A DNA stretch of 64,000 bases from Demequina sp. NBRC 110055. GTDB lineage: Bacteria; Actinomycetota; Actinomycetes; Actinomycetales; Demequinaceae. The translations under genes and the position numbers were made by a program. The notes under the pieces were generated by a model, which worked only from the letters and a program-made list of their open reading frames with translations, made no database searches and was not told the origin of the DNA. Shown here piece by piece: positions 33,101-41,030 of this stretch. Positions within the stretch are counted from its first letter, which is position 1. Each line of letters starts with the position of its first letter. The DNA is taken from contig NZ_BBRL01000008.1 in NCBI RefSeq assembly GCF_002090135.1, forward strand, positions 62,001 to 126,000. Direction: 5' to 3'.

Positions 33101-35254
33101 CGTGACCGGAGCGGCACACGGCCCACTCTGGGTGAAGACGGCGGTGAGGGTCGAGTCTTCATCGGGCACCGTGGCGGCGTGGGTCGCAGCGCCGCCGTCG
33201 GACCAGTGATCGAACACGTATCCCTCGCCGTCGAGGCACTGAGGCGACCGAGCAGTCACGGTGTGCTCGAAGCCGATGAGGGTGTCGTGCACCCACGGCG
33301 TGGAGCGCGGCACACTGTCGAGGTTGACCACGAGCCCGGCAGGCTCGGTCGCCAGCGTCAGGTCGACCTTGTCGGGGAACACCTCCACCGTGTCGGTGCC
33401 GACCAAGCCGTCGGCGTCGGTGACGGTCAACGTGATCCGATACCAGGTCTCATTGCTGTAGTCGTGCCCACTCGTGGGAATCTCGAACTCACCACGGGGG
33501 CCGTCGGGAATGAGGTCCGCGGGGTGGAAGTGGTTGTCGTGACCGAACTGGACCGTCCATGCGTAGTTCTCGTCGTCGAGCGCCCCATCGTCGGTCGCGG
33601 ACCCGGACACCGCGATGGTGTCGCCCGCCCGGAACAGCGCGCCGTCGGCCGGCGAGGTGATCTCGACCTCGGGCGCGACACCCGCCTGGATCCGGATGGT
33701 GTCAGAGGCGACCGTGTGGGTGCCATCCGAGACGCTGACGTACGCGTCATAGGGGCCGTCCACCGAGTAGGTGTGCGAGGCCTCCGCGCCGGTCGCGGTG
33801 GCGCCGTCACCGAAGTGCCACGTGTACTCCAACGCGTCGCCCTCGGGATCGGTCGCGCTCGCGGTAAAGGCCACCTCAAGCGGTGTGGGGCCCTCGGTGA
33901 CGTCGGCCGTGGCCGTGGTCACCGAGGGTGCCTGGTTGCCGCCCTCGTACACGACGCGGCGGATCTGGCCGGTCGCGATCAGGGCGTAGTACAGCGCCCC
34001 GTCGCCGCCCTGCTCGATCGACACCACGGTGGTGGGGTTACCCGGGATCTGTTCCGAGGGGCGGAAGGGGAAGTCTCCCGTGACCGTCTCGCCCGACTCG
34101 TCGAAGGTGAGGTAGCGAATCATGTGGCGCGTGTAGTCACCGTAGAAGTACACGCCGTCCCAGGCCGCCGGGAACTGATGGCCTCGGTAGACGAAGCCTC
34201 CGGTCAGCGACGCGTTGTTGTCCGCCGAGTTCGCGTGTTGGTAGGCGAAGATCGGCTCGGCCTCGTCGCCTGCCACGATGGGGCATTCGGGGAAGTCGGT
34301 ATAGGGCGCGGGTCCCTCGCAGTAGGGCCACTGGTAGTTGAGGCCGCGGTACGCCTCGTCGTATTTGACGAGGTGCACGTCTTCCCACGACTCGGGGACG
34401 TCGTTTCCCCCCACCTCGCCGACCAACATGCGGTTCGTCTCGATGTCCCAGCTCGCGCGGAACGGGTTGCGCAGCCCGTAGGCCCAGATGTACGGGTGGG
34501 CGCCGCCGGCACCGTCGGCGAACGGGTTGTCGGGGGGCACCGAGCCGTCGGTGGCGACACGGATGATGCTGCCCGAGGCGTCCGTGAGGTCCTGAGCGCG
34601 CTCGCCGTCGAACTTGTCGCCGTTGGTGAGCCACAGGTTGCCGTCGGGCCCCACGTCGAGGCCGCCGCCGTAGTGGCAGCAGCTCGTGTATCCCGTGGTG
34701 TCCTGCCACACGACCATCTCCGATGCCGTGCTTGCCCGGCTCGTCAGTCCCCCGGCGTTCTCGGTGTGGGTGAAGCGGCTGATCCGGCCCTTGCCCGGCG
34801 TCTGCGGGTGGTAGTACAGGTACAGGTACCCGTTGGACGAGAAGTCGCGGTCGAGGGCGATGTCGATGAGGCCGCGCTCTGCGGTCACGTCGATGTTCGT
34901 CAACGTCATGTAGGCCTGCGTCTGCATCGGCACCGTGCCAGGGTTACCGATGAGGATGCGGCCCTCCTTCTCGAGCACCAGCATGCGGCCGTCCGGCAGG
35001 AACGTCATCGAGATGGGCTGGTTAAGCCCTGCCGTCAGCACCGCCTCGTCCGTGAAGCCCTCCAGCGAGAGCGCGCTCGCCGGTTCAGACGAAGCCTCGA
35101 CCTCCTGCGCCGCGCCGCCCGTGTCGACCTCTGGTGGCGTCGGATCCGCCGCCGTCAGCGTCCCCACGATCGTCGAGATCACCGTGATCACCACCGCCTG
35201 AATCAGGCGAAGAAGTGGTGAAGTCCCCCATAGACGCATGCCAAAAAAGCTCAT
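30173..35254 (-). CDS. Giant secreted PQQ-type sugar dehydrogenase with PKD, FN3 and three LamG-like modules
   Basis: About 1693 residues. An N-terminal hydrophobic segment (LIQAVVITVISTIVGTLTA) should direct export. Domains by position: GSDH/sorbosone-dehydrogenase beta-propeller (about 70-440; SMTFLPDGRMLVLEKEG, YRGLNYQWPYCEGP), PKD (440-525; TWHFGDG), a Big/InlB-like region (525-715; FDHWSDGG), LamG-like module 1 (716-936), an Ig-like linker, LamG-like module 2 (1045-1261), two FN3 domains (1265-1470) and LamG-like module 3 (1475-1692). Family members oxidise aldose or glucan ends with PQQ and Ca; the modules should bind polysaccharide. No sorting signal or C-terminal helix, so it is secreted or bound non-covalently. 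ATG 35254 has GGGGGGAAG upstream; a perfect CRP-like site lies 28 bases before the start. Confidence 0.85.
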   Translation of the reverse strand: MSFFGMRLWGTSPLLRLIQAVVITVISTIVGTLTAADPTPPEVDTGGAAQEVEASSEPASALSLEGFTDEAVLTAGLNQPISMTFLPDGRMLVLEKEGRILIGNPGTVPMQTQAYMTLTNIDVTAERGLIDIALDRDFSSNGYLYLYYHPQTPGKGRISRFTHTENAGGLTSRASTASEMVVWQDTTGYTSCCHYGGGLDVGPDGNLWLTNGDKFDGERAQDLTDASGSIIRVATDGSVPPDNPFADGAGGAHPYIWAYGLRNPFRASWDIETNRMLVGEVGGNDVPESWEDVHLVKYDEAYRGLNYQWPYCEGPAPYTDFPECPIVAGDEAEPIFAYQHANSADNNASLTGGFVYRGHQFPAAWDGVYFYGDYTRHMIRYLTFDESGETVTGDFPFRPSEQIPGNPTTVVSIEQGGDGALYYALIATGQIRRVVYEGGNQAPSVTTATADVTEGPTPLEVAFTASATDPEGDALEYTWHFGDGATATGAEASHTYSVDGPYDAYVSVSDGTHTVASDTIRIQAGVAPEVEITSPADGALFRAGDTIAVSGSATDDGALDDENYAWTVQFGHDNHFHPADLIPDGPRGEFEIPTSGHDYSNETWYRITLTVTDADGLVGTDTVEVFPDKVDLTLATEPAGLVVNLDSVPRSTPWVHDTLIGFEHTVTARSPQCLDGEGYVFDHWSDGGAATHAATVPDEDSTLTAVFTQSGPCAAPVTEGLVMRLQGDQGVTASGGSVTAWSDLTASGNALAATTGSPSLITGALAGHNVVSFDGVDDGMGRSGFAGLPTDGADRSVFALVRYDGSSTTGGWAGFTYGAPYTGEAWGPVRTSDGDLGIQGWGGAGDADSDSPADGEGWLVQSIVLDDDAWVHYRDGVEIDAGTQAYDTGADRIRLGAELNDNRKVAMDVAEVLVYDRAVSPTEQAQIQDYFAQAYLDGIVEEPEPPTVTITAPSPGQSLRGGDVTVGWETGGGFAAGDHVHLTLDDGEHVTVMGATGSHTFTGVSEGAHTVTATIADASHGEYENPGAEDSVDFSVSLAPLTGDFPADGLTLHLESDLNVIKDGANHVGGWLDQSGRGNDLDDPHGDPDMTTSPSGMPAIAFDGDADALERDGGLNGMPLGAADRTVAVVASYDSDGWGGFGWGAPYCGMTFGTGVSATGNLALQGWCADHDSGVAGTGAGWLVQAITYDGSAFAHYRDGAEIDNGTVSLTTAADRIILGAEVDGAPTLDMDVAAVLVYDRVLDADELAQLTAHLDEKYISGEVEDGPPTVPAGLTADPGDAQVTLTWDPAADANGDLEGYRVYRAEQPGTIDTAVDSPIATVTEPSYLDTDVVNGVTYTYAVTAVDTAGHESAASATAQAAPAAPEPDTTPPAAPTGLTATAGVAKVTLAWNDNGEADLAHYLVYRAEAPATPDPDADAPLATVTEPTYVDTDVAAGTEYAYVVTALDAAGNPSAASATASATPSAPPVPGEGCAVPYANDAVLCLVSTEGIAGPAVTAWTDQSAAGNDLDVVTGDPTLGDVQTPSGLPAVSFDGDGDSLRRVGSLQDMPLGAADRTVVTVVRYDSAGWGGFSWGAPYCGMTFGTTVATDGDLAVQGWCADHDSGVDGTGTGWLVQSVVYRDEEFVHYRDGAEIDAGAYTYATASDAIMLGAEIDGNPSLDMDVAAVLVFDRALSEAEHEEVVNAVAATYLG
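30176..33105 (-). repeat. Three repeated LamG-like modules inside the dehydrogenase gene
   Basis: Segments near 30176-30830, 31470-32120 and 32445-33105 encode modules sharing blocks such as GAADRTV, WGGF.WGAPYCGMTFGT, LQGWCADHDSGV, GWLVQ, HYRDG.EID and AAVLVYDR. The first two are close even as DNA (for example around 30443-30467 and 31738-31762), pointing to duplication within the gene; the third is more diverged. Two FN3 units between 30840 and 31460 are a second, smaller repeat. Confidence 0.8.
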
Positions 35255-35281
35255 GATGTTGCTTCCCCCCGGAGCTATCAC

Positions 35282-35297
35282 TGTGACTTACGTCACA
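35282..35297. promoter_or_regulatory. Perfect CRP/GlxR-type operator before the sugar dehydrogenase
   Basis: TGTGACTTACGTCACA is an exact TGTGA-N6-TCACA site. It ends only 28 bases before the dehydrogenase start, so it probably covers the promoter or start point and could repress. It pairs with the near-perfect site at 3141 before the sugar transporter. Confidence 0.65.
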
Positions 35298-35660
35298 TGT
35301 GGGCATCGTAGCGTGGACACGGGGCGGCGCAACCGGAGCGGCCCAACACCCCACCCGGGAGCGGGTTTGATCACATTCGAGGCACGTCACGCATCTTTTG
35401 TTTGACATGCGGCATAAGTCCCTTGAGGTTCGGGCCATGGTCATCGTCGATCATCTCCCGCACCGCCGCCGGCATCACCGGCGCACGGCATCGGCACGCA
35501 CCACACACGCGCCGCCCTGACGACCACGAGCCCGCCGCCACGTCTCATTCAAGACGCAACGACGGGCTCGCACCCTCACCCTCATCACGACGACGTCGCT
35601 CCTCGCTGGAACGACAGCGACGCCGTCATCCCAGACGGGGATCCGGCACATGCACTCTAC

Positions 35661-35682
35661 TGCCGCACACACGTGTGCGGCA
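35661..35682. promoter_or_regulatory. Inverted repeat upstream of the isomerase gene
   Basis: The arms TGCCGCACA and TGTGCGGCA surround CACG, about 120 bases before the start at 35802. It may be a regulator site or a leader hairpin; the sequence alone cannot decide. Confidence 0.4.
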
Positions 35683-35766
35683 GGTCATGTGCTCTCCTCG
35701 CGCGGTCCACGGCGTTCGCCGTGCGGCCACCGCGCCGCCCCGACCCCCGGAGCGGCGTCCCCACCA

Positions 35767-35786
35767 CGGCGGCAACGTTGCCGCCG
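35767..35786. promoter_or_regulatory. LacI-family-like operator at the isomerase start
   Basis: CGGCGGCAACGTTGCCGCCG is a perfect 20-bp palindrome with the central CG and AACGTT core common in LacI/GalR-type operators. It ends 15 bases before the ATG, next to the Shine-Dalgarno sequence, so a bound protein would block transcription. No LacI-type gene is in the window. Confidence 0.5.
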
Positions 35787-35801
35787 AGAAGGAGAAGCAC
35801 C

Positions 35802-36740
35802 ATGAATACCACCACCCGCACCCGCCGCGCCCTCGCGGCGTTCGCGACGGTTGCCGCCGCCACGGCGGGCGCCTTCGCGGTCTCAGCCCCCGCATCGGCC
35901 GCCCCCAGCGACAACGCCAACCCCCGCGCTCACGAAGCCTCCCGCTGTGCGGGCACCTCGGTGCCCGCCAACAAGATCTCGATCCAGCTGTACAGCTACA
36001 ACTCCTGGGTGCGCGAGGTCGGCATCGACACCGTGCTCGACGAGCTCGAGGAGATCGGTATTCGCAACGTCGAGCCGTTCGCCGGTTCGTACGGTTCGTA
36101 CACCCGCGCAGAGTTCCGTGACGAGCTACGCGACCGCGGCATGCGGGCGCTGTCCTCCCACGGCAGTACAGCGGAGGCCAGCTTCGACCAGACCCTCGAC
36201 GAGGCGAAGACGCTGGGGCAGAAGTGGGTCGGATCGGGCGGGTTCGCGAGCCCCGGCATCAGCTCGTACGAGAACACCCTCGCCACGGCGGAGACCATGA
36301 ACCGGCTGGGAGAGCAGTCCGTCAAGAACGGCACCGGGAAGTTCTTCGGCCACAACCACTGGAGCGAGTTCACGACCACGTACGAGGACCCGACCACCGG
36401 TGAGGTGAAGTCCGCGTGGGAGATCCTGGTGGAGAACACTGATCCCCGCTACGTCACGTTCCAACTCGACGTCTACTGGGCCACCAACGCAGGCGTCGAC
36501 GTGGTCGGGCTACTCGAGGAGCACGGCGACCGCGTGGAGCTGCTGCACATCAAGGACGGCAACGCGCCGTTCGGCTTCGGCGACCTCACCGACGTCGGCG
36601 AAGGCGACATCGACTGGGCGCCGATCCTCGAGGCCGCTCAGGGCAAAGTGGGCCTGTACGTGCTGGAGCGCGACGGTGCCCCGGCCAGCGCGGAGTTCGC
36701 CCGCGACAGCTTCAACTTCCTGACCTGCTTCACCTACTAG
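35802..36740 (+). CDS. Secreted sugar phosphate isomerase/epimerase-like protein (TIM barrel)
   Basis: 312 residues. A Tat/Sec-like signal peptide (TRTRRALAAFATVAAATAGAFAVSAPASA) is followed by an AP_endonuc_2/xylose-isomerase-like TIM barrel: SIQLYSYNSW at the first strand, YVTFQLDVYWATNAG, VELLHIKDGN and YVLERDGA, which give the metal-binding Asp, His and Glu set of this family. Intracellular relatives act on inositol or keto-sugars; here export suggests an extracellular carbohydrate role with the neighbouring dehydrogenase. The frame opens 43 codons earlier, but AAGGAG precedes ATG 35802. Substrate unknown. Confidence 0.82.
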   Translation: MNTTTRTRRALAAFATVAAATAGAFAVSAPASAAPSDNANPRAHEASRCAGTSVPANKISIQLYSYNSWVREVGIDTVLDELEEIGIRNVEPFAGSYGSYTRAEFRDELRDRGMRALSSHGSTAEASFDQTLDEAKTLGQKWVGSGGFASPGISSYENTLATAETMNRLGEQSVKNGTGKFFGHNHWSEFTTTYEDPTTGEVKSAWEILVENTDPRYVTFQLDVYWATNAGVDVVGLLEEHGDRVELLHIKDGNAPFGFGDLTDVGEGDIDWAPILEAAQGKVGLYVLERDGAPASAEFARDSFNFLTCFTY

Positions 36741-36750
36741 GCCGACCGGC

Positions 36751-36789
36751 GGCGGGGCCAGTTCACATGAGCGAGCCGGCCCCGTCGCC
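36751..36789. terminator. Bidirectional hairpin between the isomerase gene and ddl
   Basis: GGCGGGGCC pairs with GGCCCCGTCGCC (one small bulge) around a loop of about 18 bases, placed 11 bases after the isomerase stop and in front of the convergent ddl end. There is no T-run on either side, so efficiency is uncertain. Confidence 0.5.
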
Positions 36790-36840
36790 TCGGACGGCGC
36801 GATCAGTGCCTCCCGAGGCGCTCTCGACGAGCGTGAGTTG

Positions 36841-37932
36841 CTAGCGCAGGCCCACGGGTCGAGCGAGCGCCGTCTCGATCAGCGTCTGCACCAGTTCGGG
36901 GTACTCGATGCCGGCCGCAGCCCACATGCGCGGGTACATGCTCGTAGGCGTGAAGCCCGGCATGGTGTTGATTTCGTTGATGACGATGTCGCCGGCGTCG
37001 GTGACGAAGACGTCCACCCGCGCTAGACCTTCGGCGCCCACGGCCCGGAAGGCGGCGATCGCGGTGTCCCGCACGCGCCGCTCGAGCTCGGGCGGAAGGT
37101 CAGCCGTCGACACGAGATTGACCGCGCCTTCGTCGAGGTACTTTGCCTCAAAATCGTAGAAGTCGTGGCCGCCGCCTGTGATGATCTCCCCCGGCACGGA
37201 CGCGCGCGGGCCGTCGACCGTCTCGAGCACCGCCGTCTCGATCTCGCGGCCGGACACCGCCTGTTCGATGAGCACCTTAGGGTCGTGCTTCGCGGCATCC
37301 GCCACGGCTGCCTCGAGCGTCGCCAGGTCGGAGACCTTGGAGATCCCCATCGACGAGCCCGCCCGCGCGGGCTTGACGAAGACGGGCAGACCCAACGCCT
37401 CGACGTCGGCGATCCGGTCGGCGACGCGGTCGCCGCGCAGGAGGGTCACGTCGGGCGTCACAGGCAGACCGGCCGCGCGAAACGCGGTCTTCATGAACTG
37501 CTTGTCCATGCCCGCGGCGGAGGCCAGCACGCCCGATCCGACGTAGCGCACGTCGACGAGTTCGAGCGCTCCCTGGACGGTCCCGTCCTCGCCGTAGGGT
37601 CCGTGCAGCACGGGGAAGACCACGTCGATCTCGGCTAGCGGCGACACCGTGCCATCGCCGTCGAGCACCGACCAGGCGCGCTCCCCCGCTCGGGTGGGAG
37701 CCAGGACGGTGTCCGCAGCGTCCCGCACCTCGGGCATCTCTCCGTCGATAATCGCCCAGTCCGCGGGATCCGTGGGCGCTGGCACCCAGCGCCCCTCGCG
37801 CGTGATGCCGATGGCGACCACGTCGTAGCGATCACGGTCGATCGCACCGAGCACGCCGCCCGCGGTCACGCACGACACGCCGTGTTCGGAGGACCGGCCA
37901 CCGAACACGACGGCGACGGTGGCACGCGCCAT
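36841..37932 (-). CDS. ddl: D-alanine--D-alanine ligase
   Basis: Makes the D-Ala-D-Ala dipeptide of peptidoglycan. 363 residues from ATG 37932: N-domain VAVVFGGRSSEHGVSC, central LHGPYGEDGTVQGALEL, ATP-grasp with FVKPARAGSSMGI and C-terminal NEINTMPGFTPTSMYPRMW. The last stretch with Tyr rather than Phe at the specificity loop region suits D-Ala, not D-Lac, ligases, though I cannot align it here. Its start shares one base with the gpsA stop, so it is the last gene of murA-plsC-gpsA-ddl. Confidence 0.96.
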   Translation of the reverse strand: MARATVAVVFGGRSSEHGVSCVTAGGVLGAIDRDRYDVVAIGITREGRWVPAPTDPADWAIIDGEMPEVRDAADTVLAPTRAGERAWSVLDGDGTVSPLAEIDVVFPVLHGPYGEDGTVQGALELVDVRYVGSGVLASAAGMDKQFMKTAFRAAGLPVTPDVTLLRGDRVADRIADVEALGLPVFVKPARAGSSMGISKVSDLATLEAAVADAAKHDPKVLIEQAVSGREIETAVLETVDGPRASVPGEIITGGGHDFYDFEAKYLDEGAVNLVSTADLPPELERRVRDTAIAAFRAVGAEGLARVDVFVTDAGDIVINEINTMPGFTPTSMYPRMWAAAGIEYPELVQTLIETALARPVGLR

Positions 37933-38933
37933 CAGGCGCCCTCGGCCTTGCGTGGGCGCGATACCAGCGCGTTCAGCACGTCCTGAATGGGGGCGCCGTC
38001 GTGGAGCATCGCGACGACCGCATCGCAGATCGGCACATCGACGCCGTGTTCGCGCGCGAGTTCCTGAATGGACTCGGAGGTCTTCACGCCCTCGGCCGTT
38101 CCGCCGGTGCGCGCGATCGCGTCCTCCAGGCTCAGTCCTCGTCCCACGTGCGCGCCCAGCGTGTGATTGCGGCTCAGCGGCGACGCGCACGTGGCGATGA
38201 GGTCGCCCATGCCCGCCAGGCCCGAGAAGGTATCGGGCTGCGCGCCCAGGGCGGTCCCGAGCCGCGTGATCTCTGCGAGCCCGCGGGTGATGACGGTCGC
38301 GGTGGTGTTGTGACCGAACCCCAGTCCGTCGGCCACGCCCACGGCGACAGCGATGACGTTCTTGAAGGCGCCGCAGAGCTCGACGCCGACGAGGTCGGCG
38401 TTCGTATAGGGACGGAAATAGGAGGACGCCGATGCCGCGGCCACCAGTTCGGTGGCATGCGTCGCGGTGCCCGCGACGACCGTCGCGGTGGGCTGGCGGG
38501 AGGCGATCTCGCGGGCCAGGTTCGGTCCGGAGACGACGGCCAGTCGCTCGTCGGGCAGATCCCACACCTCGGCGAGCACCTGGCTCATTCGCTCGTGGGT
38601 GCCGATCTCGATGCCCTTCATGAGCGAGACCACCACCGCATCGGCCGGCACCAGGTCCGCCCACTGAGCAACGACCGAGCGCAAGATCTGTGCGGGCAGT
38701 GCGACGGCGACGATGTCGGCGCCCTCAAGCGCCTGCGCAATGTCCGTGGTGGCCGTGAGGCTCGTGGGGAGGTCGAGATCGGGCAGGAAGCGCTGATTGC
38801 GGTGCTCGGCATTGATCTGCGCGGCAGCCTCCGCGTCGCGGCCCCACAGGGTGACGTCGGTGCCCGCATCGGCCATCACGGCGGCGAAGGTGGTGCCCCA
38901 GGCGCCGGCTCCGAGGACGGCGGCGCGGGTCAT
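37932..38933 (-). CDS. gpsA: Glycerol-3-phosphate dehydrogenase (NAD(P)+)
   Basis: Reduces dihydroxyacetone phosphate to sn-glycerol-3-phosphate for phospholipids. 333 residues: Rossmann motif VLGAGAWGTTFA, VSLMKGIEIGT, and the substrate domain with CGAFKNVIAVAVGVADGLGFGHNT containing the catalytic Lys. Its start overlaps the plsC stop (ATGA), coupling head-group supply to acylation. Confidence 0.96.
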   Translation of the reverse strand: MTRAAVLGAGAWGTTFAAVMADAGTDVTLWGRDAEAAAQINAEHRNQRFLPDLDLPTSLTATTDIAQALEGADIVAVALPAQILRSVVAQWADLVPADAVVVSLMKGIEIGTHERMSQVLAEVWDLPDERLAVVSGPNLAREIASRQPTATVVAGTATHATELVAAASASSYFRPYTNADLVGVELCGAFKNVIAVAVGVADGLGFGHNTTATVITRGLAEITRLGTALGAQPDTFSGLAGMGDLIATCASPLSRNHTLGAHVGRGLSLEDAIARTGGTAEGVKTSESIQELAREHGVDVPICDAVVAMLHDGAPIQDVLNALVSRPRKAEGA

Positions 38934-39643
38934 CGGCCACCATCCTCTCGTCGCATATCCCAGGCCACAGCGGGGGCCTTTTCTCCCCGGATGTCTTCGA
39001 GCATGGCAGTCAGGCTACCCATGATCCGGTCGGTCGCGCGCCGCAGGGTATCGATGTCCCGGTCGGGTCCGCGGAACTCGGAAAGGTCCACCGGAGCACC
39101 GGCACGGACGATGACCTTCTTGGGCGGAATGAGGTGCGGCCGCTTGCCGTAGGGGTCCAGCAGGTGCTGTGCTCCCCACTGCGCGATCGGCACGACGGGA
39201 ACGTCGTAGTCGAGCGCCATCCGGGCCGCTCCGGTGCGCGCCATCATGGGCCATAGTTCGGGGTCGCGCGTGAGGGTGCCCTCGGGAAACACTGCGATGG
39301 AGTCGCCGCGTTGGAGGAGTTTCGCTGCCGCGTCGACGGCGTCCTTGGCGCGCGCCGAACCGCGGTGCACCGGCACCTGGTCGAGCCCGCGCAGGCCGCG
39401 CCCGGCCAGTGGGATGTCGAACAGCGACGCCTTGGCGAGGAAGTGCGGCGCCTGGCCGTGGTCGTACAGATAGTGCGCGAGCGTGAACGGGTCCGCGTAC
39501 GTCATGTGGTTCGACACGGCGATGAAGCCTGTGTCGGTGGGGAGGTTCTCGCCGCCGGACCAGTCGCGCCGGGTGACGCCAAGCAGAATGGGCTTGATGA
39601 AGAACGCGGCGGTCTTGAACCCCGCGGGCATGGGACGGGGCAT
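38930..39643 (-). CDS. plsC: 1-acyl-sn-glycerol-3-phosphate acyltransferase family protein
   Basis: Membrane-associated acyltransferase of phospholipid synthesis. 237 residues with the catalytic NHMTYAD (NHx4D form), substrate motif VHRG and FPEGT. It starts at ATG 39643, two bases after the murA stop; the open frame continues upstream only as a shadow of murA. The position between murA and gpsA is standard for actinobacteria. Confidence 0.93.
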   Translation of the reverse strand: MPRPMPAGFKTAAFFIKPILLGVTRRDWSGGENLPTDTGFIAVSNHMTYADPFTLAHYLYDHGQAPHFLAKASLFDIPLAGRGLRGLDQVPVHRGSARAKDAVDAAAKLLQRGDSIAVFPEGTLTRDPELWPMMARTGAARMALDYDVPVVPIAQWGAQHLLDPYGKRPHLIPPKKVIVRAGAPVDLSEFRGPDRDIDTLRRATDRIMGSLTAMLEDIRGEKAPAVAWDMRREDGGR

Positions 39644-39645
39644 GA

Positions 39646-40965
39646 TCAGGCGATCTCCGCACCCAGCGCCGTGAGCTTGCCGCGGAAGTTCTCGTAGCCG
39701 CGGTCGATGATGCCGATGTTCGACACGGTCGAGGTGCCCTCGGCCGCGAGCGCGGCGATGAGGTACGAGAAGCCGCCGCGAAGGTCGGGTACCTCGATGT
39801 CGGCCGCGGCGAGCGGCGTGGGGCCCGAGATGACGGCGGAGTGCTGGAAGTTCAGCTGCCCAAAGCGGCACTGCTTGTCGCCCAAACACTCGCGGAACAG
39901 CTGCACCTGTGCGCCCATCTGGTTGAGCGCCCCGGTGAAGCCCAGGCGGTTTTCGTAGACGGTTTCGTGGACGATCGACAGGCCCTTGGCCTGCGTCAGC
40001 GCGACCACCATGGGCTGCTGCCAGTCGGTCATGAAGCCGGGGTGCACGTCGGTCTGCAGTGCGATGGGCTTGAGGTCGGTGCCCGGGTGGTAGAAGCGGA
40101 TGCCGTCGGCGGTGATGTCGAACTCGCCGCCGACCTTGCGGAACACGTTGAGGAAGTAGCCCATGTGACGCTGCTGGGCGCCGCGCACGAAGATGTCGCC
40201 CTTAGTCGCGAGGGCGGCGCAGGCCCAGGATCCGACCTCGATGCGGTCCGTCAGCGCCGTGTGGTCGTAGCCGCGCAGCTCGCTCACTCCCTCGATGGTG
40301 AGCGAGCGGTCGGTGTCGACAGAGATGATCGCGCCCATGCGCTGCAGCGTGTCGATGAGGTCCTTGATCTCGGGCTCGACGGCAGCGTTGTGCAGCGTAG
40401 TGATGCCCTCGGCCATGACGGCGGTCAGCAGCAGCTGTTCGGTGGCGCCCACCGAGGGGTAGGTCAGCTCGTGCTTGATGCCCTTGAGTCCGTTCGGGGC
40501 GCTCAGGTGCAGGCCGTCGGGGCCCTCGGTGACGACGGCTCCGAACTTGGTGAGGATTTCGAGGTGGAAGTCGATGGGGCGGTCGCCGATGCGGCAGCCG
40601 CCCAGGTCGGGGATCACCGCCTCGCCGATGCGGTGCAGCAGCGGCCCGCACAGCAGGATCGGGATACGGCTCGAGCCGGCATGCTGGGCGATCTGGAACG
40701 CGTCCGCGGTCGTGAGGTTGCTGGTGTCGGCGTGAAGGACACCGGTCTCGACGTCGTAATCGACGGGCGCGCCGTGCAGGCTGAGTAGCGACGAGACGAT
40801 CTCGACGTCGCGGATCTGCGGAACGTTGCGCAGGGTCGACGGCGTGGAGCCGAGCAGGGCGGCCACCATCGCCTTGGAGACGAAGTTCTTAGCGCCGCGC
40901 ACGTGGATCTCGCCACTGAGCGCACGCCCACCATGGACGCGAATGGAGTCGGTCATGGGGTCCAT
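39646..40965 (-). CDS. murA: UDP-N-acetylglucosamine 1-carboxyvinyltransferase
   Basis: First committed step of peptidoglycan synthesis. 439 residues: repeated EPSP-synthase fold, GAKNFVSKAMVAALL near the start and DLGGCRIGDRPIDFH holding the active-site Cys. Because this Cys is present and not Asp as in mycobacteria, the enzyme would be expected to bind fosfomycin. The N-terminal KNFVSKAMVAALL differs from the more common KNAALPIL. Start is ATG 40965 or ATG 40956; AAGGGA lies just before the first. First gene of murA-plsC-gpsA-ddl. Confidence 0.96.
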   Translation of the reverse strand: MDPMTDSIRVHGGRALSGEIHVRGAKNFVSKAMVAALLGSTPSTLRNVPQIRDVEIVSSLLSLHGAPVDYDVETGVLHADTSNLTTADAFQIAQHAGSSRIPILLCGPLLHRIGEAVIPDLGGCRIGDRPIDFHLEILTKFGAVVTEGPDGLHLSAPNGLKGIKHELTYPSVGATEQLLLTAVMAEGITTLHNAAVEPEIKDLIDTLQRMGAIISVDTDRSLTIEGVSELRGYDHTALTDRIEVGSWACAALATKGDIFVRGAQQRHMGYFLNVFRKVGGEFDITADGIRFYHPGTDLKPIALQTDVHPGFMTDWQQPMVVALTQAKGLSIVHETVYENRLGFTGALNQMGAQVQLFRECLGDKQCRFGQLNFQHSAVISGPTPLAAADIEVPDLRGGFSYLIAALAAEGTSTVSNIGIIDRGYENFRGKLTALGAEIA

Positions 40966-41030
40966 CTTCCCTTACCCGGGCTCAGACTCGTCACCCGCCG
41001 CGCGTCGCGGGCGTGGCAGGATCGGGACTC

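Larger units (their letters stand above)
35255..35801. other. 547-base divergent regulatory region
   Basis: It separates the leftward dehydrogenase gene from the rightward isomerase gene. I see no gene in it. Inside lie a perfect CRP-like site (35282-35297), TTGACA at 35402-35407, a hairpin (35661-35682), a 20-bp LacI-like palindrome (35767-35786) and the AAGGAG of the isomerase gene. Base composition falls near 35390-35420 (ATCTTTTGTTTGACATG), the best promoter candidate. A GGCATCGGCA copy of the dispersed motif is at 35487. Confidence 0.6.

Noticed and set aside
33068-35221. 717-codon open frame on the plus strand opposite the dehydrogenase
   Set aside because: Antisense to a clearly coding domain (GSDH, PKD); composition typical of the complementary frame.
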